The notes under the pieces were generated by a model. That model ran no database searches. It was not told where the DNA came from and saw only the letters and a list, made by a program, of their open reading frames with translations. The translations under genes were made by a program, and so were the position numbers. Positions 63,941 to 64,000 of a stretch of DNA of 64,000 nt are shown piece by piece. Origin of the DNA: Tetrahymena elliotti 4EA (lineage: Eukaryota; Ciliophora; Oligohymenophorea; Hymenostomatida; Tetrahymenidae); contig JH720319.1 of NCBI GenBank assembly GCA_000231825.2, positions 748,592 to 812,591 of the forward strand, read 5' to 3'. How positions within the stretch are numbered: position 1 is the stretch's first letter; every line of letters begins with the position of its first letter.

Positions 63941-64000
63941 TTGTAGAACAAATAAGATACAATTAAAAATAGGAATATTTTTTAAGATAAATATGATATA

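Overview
The window is ciliate macronuclear DNA, most likely from Tetrahymena or a close relative. It is extremely AT-rich. Long reading frames appear only when TAA and TAG are read as glutamine and TGA is the sole stop. Introns are short (about 50-175 bases), AT-rich and GT...AG, and intergenic spacers are long. A standard-code ORF search therefore shows only fragments, and the models here were read by eye with the ciliate code. Several models (the SFT2 gene, both MYST genes, the WD40 gene, the PAS/transmembrane gene and the double-CxxC gene) splice to lengths exactly divisible by three, which supports the intron calls.

Layout. 1-2.6 kb: 3' part of an Asn/Gln-rich protein (+). 3.1-9.0 kb: a large four-TM protein with a repetitive cytoplasmic N-terminus (-). 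9.1-12.2 kb: a multi-TM protein with a PAS domain (-). 12.2-15.65 kb: a 3.5 kb non-coding spacer. 15.65-17.3 kb: a possibly myristoylated protein with a cysteine-peptidase-like segment (+). 19.2-19.9 kb: a METTL21-type methyltransferase (-). 20.8-26.4 kb: two tandem paralogous MYST histone acetyltransferases (-). 27.5-29.1 kb: a nine-exon WD40 protein (+). 30.0-31.2 kb: a membrane RING-H2 protein (-). 32.1-32.9 kb: SFT2 (-). 33.7-36.1 kb: an unrecognised gene (-). 36.2-37.9 kb: a MICU-type EF-hand protein (-). 38.4-40.0 kb: a beta-propeller-like protein (-). 41.0-43.4 kb: a SAXO-type microtubule protein (-). 45.9-46.9 kb: a TOG/HEAT-like protein (-). 48.5-49.9 kb: a coiled-coil protein (-). 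51.4-54.8 kb: a large double-CxxC protein (+). 56.2-56.7 kb: an Arf-like protein without a P-loop (-). 56.95-57.03 kb: tRNA-Ser(AGA) (-). 57.4-59.2 kb: a protein with a basic region (-). 60.2-63.9 kb: a coiled-coil protein (-).

The genes are independent eukaryotic units, not operons. Themes are chromatin (two MYST enzymes), membrane sensing and traffic (PAS/TM protein, RING/TM protein, SFT2), mitochondrial calcium (MICU) and microtubules/cilia (SAXO, TOG-like and several coiled-coil proteins). No mobile element, CRISPR array, telomere repeat or chromosome-breakage motif was seen. The most interesting items are the MYST duplication with conserved intron positions, the Arf-like protein lacking a nucleotide-binding loop, the peptidase-like MG-CC protein, and the unassigned double-CxxC and coiled-coil genes.
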